A stretch of DNA of 64,000 nt from Sordaria brevicollis (Eukaryota; Ascomycota; Sordariomycetes; Sordariales; Sordariaceae): the NCBI GenBank assembly GCA_033439795.1, contig JAUTDP010000013.1, positions 1,426,001-1,490,000 on the forward strand. The letters run 5' to 3'. A program made the position numbers and the translations under genes. The notes beneath the pieces are model-generated. The model made no database searches. It was not told where the DNA came from and worked only from the letters and a program-made list of their open reading frames with translations. Below, one piece after another: positions 61,561 to 64,000 of this stretch (positions are counted from its first letter, which is position 1; each line of letters begins with the position of its first letter).

Positions 61561-64000
61561 AATATAATTTTAAAAAGCGTTAAAAGCGCTTTAAAGGCTA
61601 AAAAGTATAATTAAGGACTCGAATAGCCTAAACCTTATTATAAATATAGTTAACCATTTATAATTTTCTTTAATACGGACTTAATTAAAAATAATAATAA
61701 TATCCAATTTAATAAAAATTTTAATATAATAAATAGCGTCGAATATTTCTTTAATAAATAGGAATAAATAATAAAATTTAAAGGTAATATTATTAATACT
61801 TTAATAATTAATATAAATGCAAATTCCTCTTCCTAATTTTTTAACTAAAAATATAAGAGCGGAAGCTTTTAATTACGACAAGCGGATAAACTTCTTGTTC
61901 AAATTATCGTCGATCTATTTTTTAATAATATTAAATTCGTTTAAATTAAAAATATAATTATAGGAAATAAATAATATAGCGCTAAGTTTAAATTCGAATT
62001 TAAAATTATAAAACCGGTTAAAGGGTAACGTATTAATATTTTCCTAACGGAAATTATTCGTTTATTATTAATATTACCGAAATAATTTTTATTAAATTTA
62101 TACGTCGGTCTTTAAAGGTTTATTTACCTTTTTATAGAATTTAATAATATTTTTAAACGTAATCTTATTAATATTAATATTATTAATAATAAAATAACGG
62201 TTAATAATTTTTTTGTAAATTTAAAAATTAGAAATATCGCTTATAAATATAATTAAAATAGAAATTTTAATTACTTTAATAATTTCCTTACTTTTAATAC
62301 TATAAAGTATATCGATTTAAGTATAATAATTATTACTAAAGAACCTTTTATAATAAATTACTTTACTATCTATAATATTTCTAATTATATTAACCGTAAA
62401 ATTATCGCTAATTACGTTTAAGGTTAAAATACCTTTTTTTTCCGTTATTTTATCCTCGTCTATTATACGTTAAATATTTTTTACTATATTTACCCTTATT
62501 ATATAAATAATTTAAAATTTATATTTTTCGGCGAATTAATTAAATATAATTATTAAGAACTCCTTAATATTAATTAAATCGAAAAGTCCTTTAAAAATAT
62601 AATAAAAACAAACCGATATTCAATAATTAAAAAAAAAAATAGATACTCCTCTAATTAAATAATATAATACAAAAATCATACGTAGTAGGGGAAGGGGGTA
62701 ATAACGTATTATAATTGTTAATATAAAAATTTAACTCCTAATAACCTTATTAATAAAAATTATACCTATGTTATTAACGACCTTCTATTTAAATCTATTA
62801 AAACGTTAATAAACGGCGTATTTAACGATCGCGGAAATAAAAATCCAATAAATGGCTTCCAATAATAAAACGGGAGTATTAAATTCTCCCTTATTAAGGA
62901 CGTCTAAAATAAAAGGTTTTTAATATATTAATCGCATCTTAAAAAAATTCTTAAAAATAATAACGGAGGGTATACCGTTTAAAATAATAATTAAAGGCGT
63001 ATTAATATTATATTTACGTAACAATAATATATAATATAAATAATAGGGTATTCCTAAAGGAAAATAACTATATTATTTATAAGTAAAGCTAAAAATAAAG
63101 CGATTACTAAATTAATCGATATTAAGGGCGTAATAAATTAACTACAAATATCCGAAAATAATAGGGTTATTTTCTACAAAATGGTAAATAAAAAAATTAA
63201 TAAATTCGTAATATACGCCAATATTCATAATTAAGCGATTAAAATACGTAATATTCCCTTTCATTTAATTATTAACGATATAAAAGTTTAAAGAATTAGA
63301 ATTTAAAAATTAAAAAATTATTACGTAAAATAAAACGATAATTAATAAACTCTAACATAATATAACCGCTATTAACGAATATAGTATAGTACATTTTACG
63401 CGGTCTATAAAATAAGTAAATAAAAAGATTTGATAAATTAAAATATTTATAATAGCTATTTATAGAAAATTTATTAATCTTAATAATTTTAAATTTAACT
63501 ATAAGAATATTCTTCAATTATCTTCTTCCTTACTTATATTTAATAAACGTTAGCCTCTAATTATAATTTAAATAGGAAGCTATATATTTCCTTAACTATT
63601 AATAGAACCATTCTCGTTACTTATAACCGGGCCTACGAAACTGTAAAAATATATAGGGGTAAAGTAATAAATAAACTATTATTATAATATAAAATAATTA
63701 AGAGCCGGGGTACTAAGAGCGGGAATATTTATAATATTAATATTATAATAATTATATTAATTATATCCATATTAACCTTAGGCGGAGCACTATTATTAAC
63801 TACTATTATTATTATTATTTTTTTCCTTCTCCTTTTTATCCTTTTTTTCTTTCTTCTCCTTTTCTCTCTCCTTACGTAATTTGCACTCGGGCACCTCCTT
63901 TTTAAACCAAATACAACCCTTACACTCGGTAAAAAAAAAACTTTTACGATTATAGTAAGTATAAATACCAATCTTTATATAATATTAGAATATATCGTTA
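61560..64000 (-). other. Upstream part of gypsy E (protease/gag side), strongly decayed
   Basis: AT-rich and full of stops. The last stretch (about 63.79-63.95 kb) is less mutated and on the minus strand reads ECKGCIWFKKEVPECKLRKE followed by a Lys/Glu run, resembling the cysteine-bearing basic tail of some fungal gypsy gag proteins. The overlapping frame at 63729-63971 is its shadow. Confidence 0.5.

Larger units (their letters stand above)
16421..64000. other. RIP-mutated AT-rich block of nested transposons
   Basis: By eye the sequence is mostly A/T with CpA and TpG nearly absent, while CpG stays common and TpA is extreme. This is the pattern left by repeat-induced point mutation, which changes C to T preferentially in CpA. 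Reading frames of transposon proteins can still be traced but are broken by many stops. Components are listed separately. GC-normal islands inside mark short or late insertions and the ends of LINEs. Confidence 0.93.
47988..64000 (-). mobile_element. Ty3/gypsy element E, split by gypsy C, runs off the right edge
   Basis: The body to the left of gypsy C is 47988-48319; to the right it resumes at 58218. Minus-strand pol remnants at 58.9-59.5 kb (integrase) and 61.5 kb (reverse transcriptase) are in gypsy order towards the 47.7-kb LTR. A Lys/Glu-rich tail with CKGC, probably gag, is at about 63.8-63.95 kb. An unknown GC-normal element (59962-60735) separates the reverse transcriptase from the integrase. 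The 5' LTR is outside the window. Confidence 0.7.

Noticed and set aside
16421..64000. Mitochondrial DNA insertion as the cause of the AT richness
   Set aside because: Transposon protein traces, LTR pairs and target duplications throughout, with C/T and G/A differences typical of RIP; no mitochondrial genes seen.
1..64000. CRISPR array, bacterial operon or integrated virus
   Set aside because: No regularly spaced repeats, and introns and gene families are fungal; the reverse transcriptases belong to gypsy and LINE retrotransposons.

Overview
The window comes from a filamentous ascomycete (Pezizomycotina), most likely a Sordariomycete-type fungus. The evidence is short GT-AG introns of 62-87 nt with CTRAY-like branch sites, fungal protein families (cystathionine gamma-synthase, EMG1/NEP1, an SLM1-like PH protein), and a large AT-rich block with the signature of repeat-induced point mutation (RIP). 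The species cannot be named from sequence alone.

The first 16.4 kb is an ordinary gene-bearing segment with four genes. A cystathionine gamma-synthase (minus strand, C-terminus cut by the window edge) makes cystathionine for methionine synthesis. A VOC-fold protein with a long disordered tail and one hydrophobic segment, and the 18S rRNA pseudouridine N1-methyltransferase EMG1, also lie on the minus strand. An SLM1-like F-BAR/PH protein of the plasma-membrane TORC2 pathway lies on the plus strand. The genes look functionally unrelated. Long gene-free gaps between them hold one 330-bp inverted-repeat element (10472-10801), simple repeats and pyrimidine-rich leaders.

From about 16.42 kb to the end of the window (about 47.6 kb, three quarters of it) the DNA is an AT-rich graveyard of transposable elements. 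CpA and TpG are almost gone while CpG survives, which is RIP and not CpG decay. Target-site duplications and LTR pairs allow the layers to be separated. A Mutator-like (MULE) element is the oldest visible host. Into it went Ty3/gypsy element A (LTRs 16809-17055 and 39780-40025; duplication GTACA) and LINE B (41451-46175; 17-bp duplication). LINE A (20401-34767; 14-bp duplication) went into gypsy A, and gypsy B (LTRs 23402-23703 and 30033-30334) went into LINE A. Further right, gypsy C (LTRs 48325-48610 and 57928-58212) sits inside gypsy E, whose 3' LTR is at 47683-47985 and whose body runs off the right edge. All four gypsy elements lie on the minus strand; the LINEs and the MULE lie on the plus strand.

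Superimposed on this are short insertions that escaped RIP: an inverted-repeat element (36638-37068), a GC-normal solo LTR (37369-37674), a hAT-type MITE with an exact 8-bp duplication (38181-38619), and two inverted copies of one unknown element (55527-57485 and 59962-60735). The first of those copies carries about 1.2 kb of nearly cytosine-free simple repeat. No intact transposon gene, RNA gene or CRISPR array was found. The most informative signals are the TSD-resolved nesting, the erased catalytic residues, the RIP-spared LINE ends and the inverted pair of unknown elements.
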